Source: Litomosoides sigmodontis
Lineage: Eukaryota > Nematoda > Chromadorea > Rhabditida > Onchocercidae
DNA length: 64,000 bases
Assembly (NCBI GenBank): GCA_963070105.1
Contig: OY718803.1
Coordinates: forward strand, 3,640,507 to 3,704,506
Direction: 5' to 3'
A program made the position numbers and the translations under genes. How positions within the stretch are numbered: the first letter of the stretch is position 1; each line of letters opens with the position of its first letter. Of the stretch, positions 12,585 to 23,941 are shown one piece after another. The notes below the pieces were generated by a model. That model searched no databases, was not told the origin of the DNA, and saw only the letters and a list, made by a program, of their open reading frames with translations.

Positions 12585-14801
12585 ATGAACATGAGTTGCC
12601 AACTACTTCATCCTGATGAAGACAGATTTTTCAGTTTCGCCTTGAATCTTGTTAATAAAGCAGGAATAGTAAGTTCTTGACGTTATTAAAGAAGTGCTGC
12701 GTTGCATGCTCCCTTTCATTTGCAACTTCAACTTTTGTAGCTGGTGCGAACTGCCTTCGAACAGCCATGTTCACAAGTGCACACGAAAATGTCGAACACC
12801 GATTTGGTGACAGAAACAGATCAGGCAGTTGAAAGAATGCTAATCGAGAATCTTTCGAAAGAATTCCCAGACCATAAGTTAGTTTTTATCAGCACATCCA
12901 AGACTTCAGAAATATTGCGAAGTGCAATTGTAGATCGAAGCCATTGCCTTGCTGCTGTACAATTTCTTTGTTGTCAAAATTATTTTTACTTTCCCTCCAC
13001 GATTTGTTTGAGGCTTCTTCATGTAACTATTAGGGTCTTATGTGGTTAGAAATTTTTTTTTTGCTTTTTTCTTATATTCTACTATGAATTGTTTACATTC
13101 CCTGCAGTAACCACCAAAGTGCTCAAGTGTTGACATTTAGATAAGTACTGCAAAGTGTATTTCCACAGGTTTATTGGCGAAGAATCTGTGGCAGGTGGTG
13201 CAAAAATTGACTATACCGATGCACCTACCTGGATTATTGATCCAATTGATGGCACCACGAACTTCATTCATAGGTAATTTATATTATGGAAATTGTAGCG
13301 ATTTGATTTCAATTAAAGACTGCTGCATTTCGAAGTTTTGGAATTTTAAAGACATAATAGAGTTATAAGTGTCAATCCTGGTATGACTTTCACTGGCAAA
13401 GTTGCAGAATCCCAGTAATCGCCATATGTGTAGGGCTCGCAATTAAGAAGCAATTACGTGCGGGCATTGTTTATAATCCGATCACTAAAGAACTTTATAC
13501 GGCACAGTCAGGACGGGGAGCTTTTCGAAATGGTTTTCCAATTCATGTTTCTGCCACCAAAGGTAGCACCACTTTAATTCTGTCAACATTTTCAGCTAAT
13601 GCTTTAAAAAATTTTATACTCATATTTGGTACAGTGTCTTTGGAACTAGCTCAATTTTTTTAAAAAGGGTCTTTAATTGATTTACCTTGCCAGTTATCAA
13701 TTGTAATAGCTTCAGAAATAAGTCAATGCCTGATTGGTCAATCCCATGGAATTCATAATTTGGCGCAGTTTGGTGAAAAATGGTTGAAAATCACAATGGA
13801 TAACCATGGTCGACAATGTCTTGCAGGCATACGAGGGTAATCTTCACAGTTCTACTCATTTTTGAGCAACTATTAGTTATTTTTCCAAGTTGTCTTCCAA
13901 ATTTCACACCTTTTCTTGAACGCTACATTGTGAGGCAGTGCTGTGCAATTTTTGTTATAATATCTTAATAGGATCTTTAGGATTCAATTTTCGTAAATCT
14001 TAAGAGCAAATGGCAATATTCATTTGTTGTATTATTTTAGTTTAGACAACGTATTTGTTCGTTTTATAGGAACCCTCAAACTTAGCCTTTGTCTAAGTTT
14101 GAGGGTTCCTATAAAAGCAACTCCCATTGTTTACTTAATGACTATTGTAATTTAAATGATTTTAAGTCGTTGTTTGGTTTCTACACAGAACATAAAAAAT
14201 GACAATTTGTTGCCTTTTGCAGTGTCTTATTGATTTAGGCATCGCTCATTTGGTTCAGCAGCTATGAATATGGTCTATGTGGCTCAAGGCTTATTAGATG
14301 CATTTGTGGAATACGGTCTTCACGCCTGGGATGTTGCAGCTGCTGGAATCATTGTTAAAGAAGCCGGTGGTGTGTTACAAGATCCAGCAGGTAAATTTCA
14401 GAGAAAATATTTTTTTGAGATATCTATTTTCGCAGTCAAGTTTTGCTTGCGGTGCTCTCTAATTTCGCAACGACTTGTTCGTTTTCCAACATTTATTCCG
14501 CTTTCTTTCATTCTGTAAAACTTCTAAGGATGTGAAAATCGTTTCATCTAAAAAGTTTGAAAACACTGGATTCCAAAATGTCGCTCAATTTGGTATCTTC
14601 TTTAACTTTTATTGCTCAGTTGCTTTTTAAAAAACCAATCATTTTGTTTGCTTTTTTGTTGATAAACAGTTTAAACAGGGAGGTGTTGCAGGAGCCGAAT
14701 TTGACATTATGAGCCGTCGAGTTCTTTGCACCTCAACTCCTGAGCTGGCTAAGGCAATAGAGTCAACGCTCAGTCATGTTGAATATGAGAAAGAAGGATA
14801 A
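12585..14801 (+). CDS. IMPA1: Inositol monophosphatase, complete (306 aa)
   Basis: A magnesium-dependent, lithium-sensitive-type phosphatase that turns inositol monophosphates into free inositol for phosphoinositide signalling. Seven exons close in phase: 12585-12668, 12741-12877, 13169-13273, 13408-13562, 13668-13836, 14239-14390, 14683-14801. Metal and active-site motifs are present: [10 protein letters not shown] (glutamate ligand), [15 protein letters not shown] (motif A, two aspartates), [16 protein letters not shown], and [17 protein letters not shown] (motif B, aspartate ligand), then [12 protein letters not shown] near the C-terminus. Exon 5 is best started at 13668 after TTAAAAAG, because the nicer-looking TTGCCAG at 13693 does not keep frame. 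The N-terminus is somewhat longer than in human IMPA1 (277 residues). Two extra residues (Gly-His) sit at the exon 5/6 join before RSFGS. Intron 5 holds a perfect hairpin. Confidence 0.95.
14062..14116. repeat. Perfect 24-bp inverted repeat with 7-base loop (IMPA1 intron 5)
   Basis: Arms 14062-14085 (TTTTATAGGAACCCTC...CTTAG) and 14093-14116 (CTAAG...GAGGGTTCCTATAAAA) are exact reverse complements, separated by CCTTTGT. It lies in the intron 13837-14238 on the sense strand. No mismatch was found by eye. Confidence 0.95.
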
Positions 14802-15103
14802 ACTTATAACTTTCTCATCTCTTTTTGTTGTTTTTAACGTCACGCATCTGGCTTTTAATAAGTTAGGATAGAATTTCATGCCATTTCCTACCGTTTTGTT
14901 CCACTAATTTTTGTCGGTCTGGTGGAATTTTTTTCAGAATATTATAATGAAAAAATGTTTAGATTTTTTCTTTTCTTTTAAAGCTGTTAGAGCTCTCTTG
15001 CTGTTTTACTACCTTTGTTTCGTTTTACATTATTTATTTGTATGCTCTTTTTTATTTCAATGGATTTATTAAATTTAGGTTTACTGTCGTAAATAACGCA
15101 TGA

Positions 15104-15109
15104 TAATAA
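15104..15109 (+). promoter_or_regulatory. Candidate poly(A) signal of IMPA1
   Basis: AATAAA about 300 bases after the IMPA1 stop, before the next gene. A second one lies near 15245. Confidence 0.4.
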
Positions 15110-15544
15110 AACAGTGTTAGGCATTTGTCATCATTTAGCAATCATAAGAAGGATGTTGGAAATTACAACTAGAAATACCATGGTTTGTACATGTTCAGTA
15201 GTTCAGAAGTGTCACGGTATATTTACAACTGTGTCGGTCTATTAAATAAAGTAGTAAACAGCCTAATCATCTCTTAGACTTTCTCTTTGGTTGTGATACC
15301 AATTTTATTTCCTTCAGTTAAACGTTAAAAGAAGGAACAAAATTTTTATATTTTGATTAGTTTGCGCTTTGAAGTTGCATAGAAAGAAATGTGAATTTGA
15401 AAGGTGGTATGTGCTTTCATGGATGTGGCGTAAGGTTTTGGAAAGATTATCGTATGCTATGCAGAATGAGGGTTTTATTTAGGGTAAACGATCTAAACGT
15501 GTTTCATCATTTTCGGTAATTCGTAAGTTATAAACTGCTGGATA

Positions 15545-16600
15545 ATGATGGGCGACACGCATCCTGTTGAGGTTAGCACTATTTATTTTCTTTAAACTTC
15601 AAGATTTCTTTAATTTTATCTTCTGAAAAGAAACATCAGAATAATGTCGCACTTTTAATCCTTGGCGAAATGTTTCCATGGCAGCAAATGAATTTAATTA
15701 TAAATTTAATTCCAGAATTCTGCTTCTCACTTAGTGCCTCTCAGCCAGGAAGTTCAAACCATTAGCAAAGAGGTTAGCTTATTCAATATTTTTTTGTGCT
15801 TTTTGCTGGTGCAATGTGGTTGCAGGTAACCTCACAATGCTCATCTTTCTACATTTGTTTCTTGTTGCTTCCCTTTAAAAAATTTTAATTCAAGAAAATT
15901 AGAAATTATTGGAGCACGATCAAATTCACCTTAATATTTGGCAATGATAAATAAAGTGGAAAAATATTTTTTAGGCTTTGGATAATATAATTGGTAACAG
16001 TCCATACTGGCATGTTACGACAAATCAGTGGAGCCAGCAGGCTGTAGAAACAATTACCACTAATTTAGTGAAGCTCAATAAGCCCTATAAATACATTGGT
16101 AAGTGTATTTATTGTTTGACTGTGATCGATTTTCCCATTTGTGTTTAAAAACCTTCATAATGTTTTTTTTATGTGCATATTTCTGTTTATTTCACTAATC
16201 AGAACCTTAATTGTTGTTAGTGAAATACTATAATGCAACTCCAGAGAAAAAATAAGGTTTTTGAACCTTCAGCATTAAATTCTATTCTAAAAATTGATTG
16301 GTTGTTTTCTACTTTCTTTTTTAGTAACCTGCGTGATCATGCAAACAAATACCGGTGCAGGTCTCAGCGTGTCGAGCACTTGCTACTGGGATAAGGCAAC
16401 TGACCGTAAGTATTTTCCTGATTTTTTTTTGATTAATTTCTTATTAAATAGTTAAATTTTCCCATAGATTCTATTCATAGTGAAATATGCAATTTTTATT
16501 CATAACTTATACCACGTCTTTGTTTTCAGTGTCATTTACAGTTCGATGGGAAAACAAATCAGTCGTGACAATTGTTAACGTTTTCGCTGTTGCCATATGA
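15545..16600 (+). CDS. DYNLT1: Dynein light chain, Tctex type (DYNLT), complete (119 aa)
   Basis: A small subunit of cytoplasmic dynein that dimerises and binds dynein intermediate chain and cargo. Five exons close in phase: 15545-15571, 15716-15772, 15975-16098, 16325-16405, 16530-16600. Translation gives MMGDTHPVE, then SQEVQTISKEALDNIIG, HVTTNQWSSQQAVETI-like segment, LNKPYKYIVTCVIMQT, NTGAGLSVSSTCYWDKATD and LSFTVRWENKSVVTIVNVF. The block KYIVTCVIMQ...GAGL...CYWD...TVRWENK is the hallmark of the Tctex1 family, and human DYNLT1 is 113 residues. There are two adjacent ATG codons at the start; I took the first. The last residues FAVAI match the family's short C-terminal strand. Confidence 0.96.
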
Positions 16601-19600
16601 TAAAGCAGGAAATACTATATCGCAAGTATCATTAACATCAATGTTCATAATATTTATCATTTTTATATGTTCTTTACGTTAACCGTAAAGGTACGAGCAG
16701 CGTGTTTTCAGCGTTGTTCTATTTTTTATAGATTTTTTTTGGTAAAGTGACCTTTGTTTCTCCTCCTCGCTTTCTTCACTATTTTCCCTTTTCCCTTTTC
16801 TTCATTGCATTGGTAGTCTGTCGCATTTCTATCTTGATAAGATTAAATGATAATATATTATTACGTGTGCGAATTGTCCCATTTCGTTATTTTTTGCTCT
16901 GAAGTTGGTTTCATCTTCACACATATCTTTGGCCTCTTTCATCTTATGTTCTATTACTGAAGGTAAATATTTCAGGATTCTGTACCAAGAAACAAGAATA
17001 ATTCAAAAATTGCAAGTGTTACTGCTTCCTGTTGCTTTGTGTAATATGAGGAGCAAGATACTTCGTACGATGTGTGAATTTTTTTGCTTCATCTTTCATC
17101 TTTTTCCAATAGATATGAAAATGAAATAAGCACTCATGAAGTTGCTCGCAGGGAATCATTTCAAAAGTGCCACATATATTAGACGCACTTCGAAAGCAAT
17201 TATTAGATAAACTATTTGCGGCAAACAACATTGATTCCGTGCGGTGCTTGTCAGGAAACTTCTTGTAGAATAACAAAAATAAATTTTGCGCATTTCCGTA
17301 GGTAGTTCAAGAAGATACTTCATGTGGTCCAGTCTTCAGAGTTATTATACATACGTTCATCTCTTTTTTGAAGCTCTCTATGTATTACAAATTGTCATCT
17401 GTTTACGTTTATGGTTTGTTCATTCTGATTAATTCTGCAAATTATATTCCTTGTGTAGTTGATGGTTTTAAAAATACTTTATCCAGCTGTTAAGTTTTTG
17501 GCTTCTATGAGCTACTTTTGAAAAGTCCCAAGTTCTCTGTCTCCATTTCATTGCTCATCTGTTTTTTTTCCTTCTTTGTCGTTAGTGTTCGAGCACCAAA
17601 TTGTCATTTTGAATTAAGGAATAATGAAATTTGGATAAAAGCCCATTGCTATTTTTACAGATAAATAGTAATGTCAGACAGACTGCGATACGATTATTAG
17701 TTTATTCAACATCTTTCGCACGGAAATTCAAAAGAAGCATCTTCGACAAGGTTAGACAAGCTGGATGAACTAACATGGAAATCTGGTGCAATTATGATTT
17801 CTTATATATGTATATAAAGATTAAAGCAAGAACCTGCTAAGTAGATTGTGATATTGAGTGATCGTAGTAGAGGACTTCGTTAGTAACATGATTATTGGAA
17901 GGTTTAAAAACGGTTTCACTTATGACGGAGCTGAAATATAAAGAATGCTAACCAAGTGAATGAAGACTGAAACCAGTCCCAGAGTTGATATTTACATTAA
18001 GAGAACTTTTTTCACAAAAGAATCCTGAATAAATTCTTCGGTGGTTGATTAAGGAAATGTACAGTCGAAGAAAAGCCTTGTAAGGAACGCTTTTCTAGAG
18101 TATTAATGAAAATGTTTCTCTGCACTGCTATAAGAAAATTACGATTAAATTTCAAATTTATAACTAAATTCACGACTCCTATCTAATTTATCTAACTAAA
18201 GGCATGCAGAGAGTCTTGAAATTGTAAGCAGATGTCTACCCAGTAATGACAAGTGCCTGGAATTAATGTAACCATATCAAACTTCAGTTTTTAAGGTATT
18301 TAAATTTTATTTCATAGATAAGTATATTTTAAGCTATACTTAGTTTTATGATTTTGCACTACATAAAACGAAACATTTATATGCTTCGTCAATCGGCAGA
18401 AAAAGTATGTATTATAAAAATGAAGAACAAGACAAAAAGAAATGATTTGTTTTTGTTTTTGCTTTATGAAAGCCACTGCCTTTTCTCACGGACATATGTA
18501 CACATTTCTCCGTTGAAAACAGTATCGCAGGAGGGCCAAAAGATGCAAGAATCACTATCGCTCCAACACAATAGTCCAACGGCCGTGAAGAATATTATCG
18601 AGCATATATAGCATGGTCTGAAACAAGCAATGTTCTTCTAAATGCTATCTCCAAGCAAGAACAAAAAAACAAGTGTAAATTACGACATTTTAAGTTGGTG
18701 CTTCAGAATTGAAATGAATTATTGGTGATCAGTTCATACACCAAGTTTTGAATATCGACTTGAATGTAAATTTCTCATAAATGCGTTTCGCTTGCTACCA
18801 ATACATGTAAGGTTATTTTGCGCTGTTCAATCACGATATCGATAAATTCATAAATAAGTAGTATTACATGCATTATACGTCACTTTAAGAATGTTTGTTC
18901 CTATTTTTTATGAATAATTACCTAATTTCGAACACAGCTATAAACATAACTGAAGAACTCGGAAAATTTACAGCAAGAGTTTAGAAATGAGGATAAAGAG
19001 TGAAGTAACTCTTCAGAGATGATTCTTACAGATATGCAAAAAAAATCGATATCGGTTATCGACAATTACTCGGCATCAAAGACAATTAGAAGTATGCATG
19101 GCAAACTGATAAGATATATCACGGCTAGCAGGAAAGAGCTCATCGCAATAATGTCTAAGAATCGTTTAGGCAACTAATGTTTCGGTTGGATGAATCAGAT
19201 TATTTCGCCTTATCTCTCTTATTTACCTAACCTTTCACCAGCAAGCTACTACTTGACTGGATTTAACTGCTTTTTCCACACGCGCAGTCATGAACGTTCA
19301 TAAAAATTATATTATTATTTACGACAAAAGTTTGTTGATCGCCATGATTTCTAAGAGTTAGTTATGATAATTTGTCATAGTTCCTAAACATGCCATTACT
19401 GATCAATAACAGCATAACTAATCTCTGTTCTATCAAAAGAAATCTCAAAAAACCTTTCATATACTCTGCAACTAAAGCTCGTAATCTATAGTGCTATTTC
19501 CCAAGTTATGCATTTTATGGTTAATAAGATAACAAAAATACGAACCTCCTTTCCATAAAAAATCCGACAACATAAAACCACATGAATAGAGCCTGGTCAA

Positions 19601-21133
19601 TAATGAATGTTGGATGAAGCCAATGCTTGGGTATGAGTAGCACGGGAATAAGCCATTGCAAACAATACATTTTTCCACACTCTCTAAAATTGTCAAACAA
19701 ACAAGTTTCAAAAACTCTTCAAGACTGCAATAATCCGAAAATGGTCCTTGCGTGTTAGCTCACCATTATCGTGCTCATCATTCTATCATGCCGTTCGATT
19801 AATCAACTCAAAAATACTAAACTGCCCTCTAGGCGGGTGTGGAAAACCACAATTACTATTTGTAAAAATACTTTCACAGAATATCAGCTGATCGCCGTTC
19901 TCTTTATTTCACACTAACCACTAAAAACATTGGTGCACGCTTTAGAAGCTAAATACTTCTAATTAATTAACAATAAGCATGACCTGAAATATTACGTGCG
20001 TAATTTTTGGTGCATGATAATTATCTCATGCATTAATTTTCGCAAAATAAGAAAAGTTATGAATCATCCACAAGTACGCTCCCCTGTCATCACTACGACA
20101 CGCCATATAACTACCGCAGGAACCAGCTCCCTATCCGGGAATTGAATTATTCCACACAGAGCATTTTCTTGACGAGACCACCGTCAGGCAAATAGCAGAA
20201 TTTCAAACGTAGTAATCGTCTGCGTGTAGGAGTAACTTCGTTTACTGAAATCTTCCTGGAATTAATTTACTTGAAAAAAATGAATGTTTCAATTTTCAAA
20301 TAATGCCAATAATCTAATTCTTCTTCCCATGCCTCTCTACAAACTATATGTAGACAGGCTACGCCGGGTGAAGTTCTCTCGTAAACCAACTCATTGATAT
20401 TTGAGAAAACACTTAAAGATAAGAAAATTGAAAAGATTTGGAAATATTGCAAAAATATTCGATGCGTTAACTTTATCTGATATTTTAGTGATGCATAAAT
20501 TCTAGCTAATCTTATCATTTCACTTCAAATTTGTTGTAAGTGAGATGGACGAGCTTGCAAAGTTCAATTTAAATTTTGTAAAACTAACGTCTTTTCTCTC
20601 TTTTCATTCCGTTTTTTCCTCGAATTAAAAGAGCTGTAAGAGGTTTATTTTTAGGCCTTTTTTTACTCCTAAATTTACCGTTTAGCAGTGAAAAATGATT
20701 TTTGACAACTAATTAGGGGCACTTATGAGCGAAGCACTGATTGCTAGTTTTATGCGCCTAATTTTGCTAAATTAATTTCTGCAGGGATTTTTGAAGGAAA
20801 TGCTAACTGCTATAATATCAGAGTGGTAGAGTGAAATTTGAAAAGTTGAAAAGAACAAGTGAAGTAATGGAAATAATAAGACGTCGTTCACTCAAAAATT
20901 AAACAACAAAATGAAAAAAATAAAACCAATACATAAACCAGTGCTAGGAGCCAGAGTAATACTGTTAAAGGCTCAAAAGGTTTGTGAAATTAAGTTTGCC
21001 AATTACTTTATAAGAAAAAGAAAGAGCTGACATTAAACAATTCATTTAAATAATTGAGAAACTGAAAAAAAAATGTTTTAATGAGTAAGTTTCATCAAAT
21101 TTGAAATTTTAAATGATACGGTTCTGAAAGTTA
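16601..21133. other. 4.5-kb AT-rich intergenic region, no gene recognised
   Basis: Only short open stretches are seen (for example 18348-18611), without splice context or family resemblance. A phrase near 19231-19290 (PNLSPASYYLTGF in one frame) faintly recalls the catalytic-end motif of mariner transposases, but the flanks are full of stops. AATAAA at about 17278 might end DYNLT. Confidence 0.45.
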
Positions 21134-22595
21134 ATGTTTATGTTAACTTTTAGTATTTCTGTTATCATTGCTATCAACTGTGATGCAATTATTGTTGGCG
21201 TAGTCAGTAGTATCAACCGGCCTGAAATGCGGTTTACTCAGATCCTTCCATTATGCTTCATGCTATCTCATACGTGTACAGCGAGTGATTTCGCCCTGAA
21301 CTGGACAGGTTCACTTTCTCCTCAGCAAGCATTTGAAGAGACAAGAGAAGGCGATGATGATGTTTAGATGAGAAGATAGCTCGAATGAATCAGCAAACTG
21401 TGCTTGAAATGAGGAAACTGCGAGAGTTGCAAATGGAATCGATGGTAAGGTCTGAAAGAGGGCATCTGTTAGCTTTTGCTGTTGCCGCACTTGCTGCTAA
21501 GGTTGTCATCGCCGTCGGAATTGTATTTGCTCTACAAGGTATGAGTGTATCTATCGGAAGCTGTCAGCAGCATCTATCAATTCCTGCAGGATTTGAGAGA
21601 TGATGAAATTTGAGAGCATGCAATGAGAAGCGGGTCCCTTCAAAGAGAAAGAGGAGCTATTTAGATGAGGAATGCCCGGCGTAATCACAAAATTTTAACC
21701 AGAAATGATGTAGCGGGTGATGTTGAAATTTGAAAATTCCACTCCACCATTTTATTACCTCAATTATTTTGGTAGTATGAAATGATTTGACCTCACTAAT
21801 ATGCATATTTTTGTTTTGTTTTAGCATGTTGGATTCAGTACGATGATTATGACATCGAAAATTCAAAGCAAATGTTTCACAAACACTGGATTAGTGAAAC
21901 GACACGCAAGGAAGAAATGAGCGGAATTCCAACTGTTGATTTTACATACCGCGAAGAAAATAGCAATAAGCTTGCTGGTATGTATCACAGATTCATTAAA
22001 TCTTAAAATTTCACAGTTTAGATTAAGTGAAGTTTTGAATTTAAGATTTTAAAAAGTTTTATTATCGTTGCATTCACATCATATTCAAATGCTATTAAAT
22101 CCTTTAATGATATTAGTATCGTCGAAACACTATGTCTCTCTTTGCTTTACTACCCCCTAGCTATAACAGAGAATGATTGTTATGCTTTTAAATTGTTTAA
22201 TTTTTCTTTTAAATGATAATTAAATACAAAAAAAAAGGCTAGCCGGGAGATTCGCATTGTTTTGAAGTACCTCTGTGATTATATTTATGATAGGACGAAA
22301 ATTTACATAATTTCTCATTTCAGCAGAAGCGGAAACAGAAGCAGGTGGTAAGGAGGAGATATTAAGGAGCAATTTCATTAAAATACCTATTTGGTTTGGT
22401 TGCGTACACCTTTTCCTGAGTTTGCTTGTAATCGCAGGTACTCTGTTTGCTACCATTTGGTGGCGCTTTACCCTACAACCACTACCATCTGTGTTGCTCG
22501 ACTTTTGCGCCTACGACTTGGAACTGTGTCAGCGACAATGTGACACATCGCCGAATGAGGGTCATTTCGGAGATCTATTTAAAATGAAAAATTAG
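21134..22595 (+). CDS. Unrecognised small two-pass membrane protein, form A (256 aa)
   Basis: I do not recognise the family. Four exons close in phase: 21134-21308, 21368-21538, 21825-21977, 22324-22595. Residues 1-30 are hydrophobic (MFMLTFSISVIIAINC) and may be a signal peptide. Exon 2 is charged (QQTVLEMRKLRELQMESMV) and then has a membrane helix (LLAFAVAALAAKVVIAVGI). Exon 3 is polar (ACWIQYDDYDIENSKQ, FTYREENSNKLA). Exon 4 has a second helix (FLSLLVIAGTLFATIWW) and a cysteine-bearing tail (LLDFCAYDLELCQRQC), ending at TAG with AATAAA at 22763. The start exon and the 59-nt first intron are the least certain part; translation could begin at the ATG at 21385. No enzyme motif is seen. Form B below shares phase with exon 3, so the locus may make two C-termini. 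Confidence 0.65.
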
Positions 22596-22762
22596 CAATT
22601 GCTGTAGATTTTTCATCAAACTATACCTTTGCGTCAACCATTCACTCGCTACTTGGCAAAACTGACAATTTTAATTTTTGACACGTTAATTGATAAGTTG
22701 CCGAACAGTCGAAATCACACTTCGACGTAATCATTTTACAAAGTATGATGTTAATATTTTTT

Positions 22763-22768
22763 AATAAA
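22763..22768 (+). promoter_or_regulatory. Candidate poly(A) signal of form A
   Basis: AATAAA 168 bases after the form A stop and before the form B exons. This supports form A as a complete transcript end. Confidence 0.45.
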
Positions 22769-22925
22769 GTGATTTATGCGAGGAAACATTATATTAATGA
22801 ATAACAAGCAGCGGGAAAATTCACCACAAACATTTTTCATTGTATTTAAAATTTTATAAATTATAAATGAAATTTTGGAATAATTTTAACCGTTTTGGTT
22901 AAAAATTACTCACGCTTATTTGCAG

Positions 22926-23941
22926 AATATCCTCCTATCGTAAGCAATGATTTGAAAATGGTAGCGGAAGAGGTGCAAGAAAGTTTCAACAGTTATTTAT
23001 CAATTTTGGACGATAAGCCTGAGAAACTAAAATGGACGTTGTTGTCCGTTTCCATCTGCTACATCCTATCCCTAACTGTTACTTTCATCTCATCCCTCAA
23101 CTCATTCTTCCAACGAGTAATTTGGACAAAAATTTGCGGTAATTATTATTGCACACTTTGCTTTACTCGGACTTTGTAAAATTTCATCACCTTTTTTTAC
23201 TGAATAATCCATCCACCCATCATTTTCAACATTTTAACTTGAAAATTTAACACAGTAAGTGTACGGTGCGCACAGTATCAACATCGCCACGTTTATAACG
23301 TATACGGTATCGAACTATTAGCTAACAAATTTTGGGCAACTAACATCACAGAAACTTTAGCAGTTTTTTTCGCGTTTTACTTTGAACTACTATCCAACAA
23401 ATAATTAGATGTTTAATTTGGAAAAAACAATGGATTTTAAAACTAAGAAAGAAGTGTGAAAGAAATATTTCTTTTCATTCAGTGGAGCAATTTTTCTCCT
23501 TCTCTTTGCAATATAATGATAGAACAAATGAAAAAATGACTGAGAAAAAAAATTCTTAAAAAAATGACATGAAATCAAATTTTCACTTTCATTGCAATTC
23601 CGTTCTTTTCCTCTGAATGAAATGATAATGAATGCTAAACTATCCTTTTTATCAATTCAACTGTAACTTACAAGTTAAGTGCCAAGCTGAAATGAGATGA
23701 CAACAATTTCGTAAGTATAAAAAGTTATTTAATTCATAGAAATCCTTAATTGAAACTTTTAGTAAATTCAGAATGGAAATGCAGCAAACTGCAGAGGAGA
23801 GCGTATTTATTTCTGGATGTGATTTCTGTAACAATAATTGTCATACTGTATTTGGGTATTAGCATGGAGCAAGCATTTACAAGCAAATTCAATTTAAAGT
23901 TAAAAGAGTGCCGTCGACAGTTGGATTTCTGCTTTTGCTAA
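22926..23941 (+). CDS. Alternative 3' exons (form B) or second tandem copy of the same unrecognised family
   Basis: Two exons, 22926-23138 and 23763-23941, join in phase and end at TAA. They encode EYPPIVSNDLKMVAEEVQ, a membrane helix (WTLLSVSICYILSLTVTF), KCSKLQRRA, a second helix (YLFLDVISVTIIVILYLG) and a cysteine tail (KLKECRRQLDFCFC). The first exon begins in phase 1, so it can be spliced directly from exon 3 of form A (ending 21977), giving a 296-residue protein. Alternatively it is a neighbouring paralogue whose first exon I cannot see. The layout (helix, then helix, then short Cys-containing end) echoes form A. AATAAA at 24105 would serve as its poly(A) signal. Confidence 0.6.

Noticed and set aside
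18348..18611. 87-codon open frame in the DYNLT downstream intergenic region
   Set aside because: AT-rich, no domain, no splice partners; ordinary by-chance length.
19200..19300. Possible mariner transposase remnant (PNLSPASYYLTGF in one plus frame)
   Set aside because: Only about a dozen residues resemble the mariner D,D motif region; flanks have stops in all frames and I saw no terminal inverted repeats or other transposase blocks.
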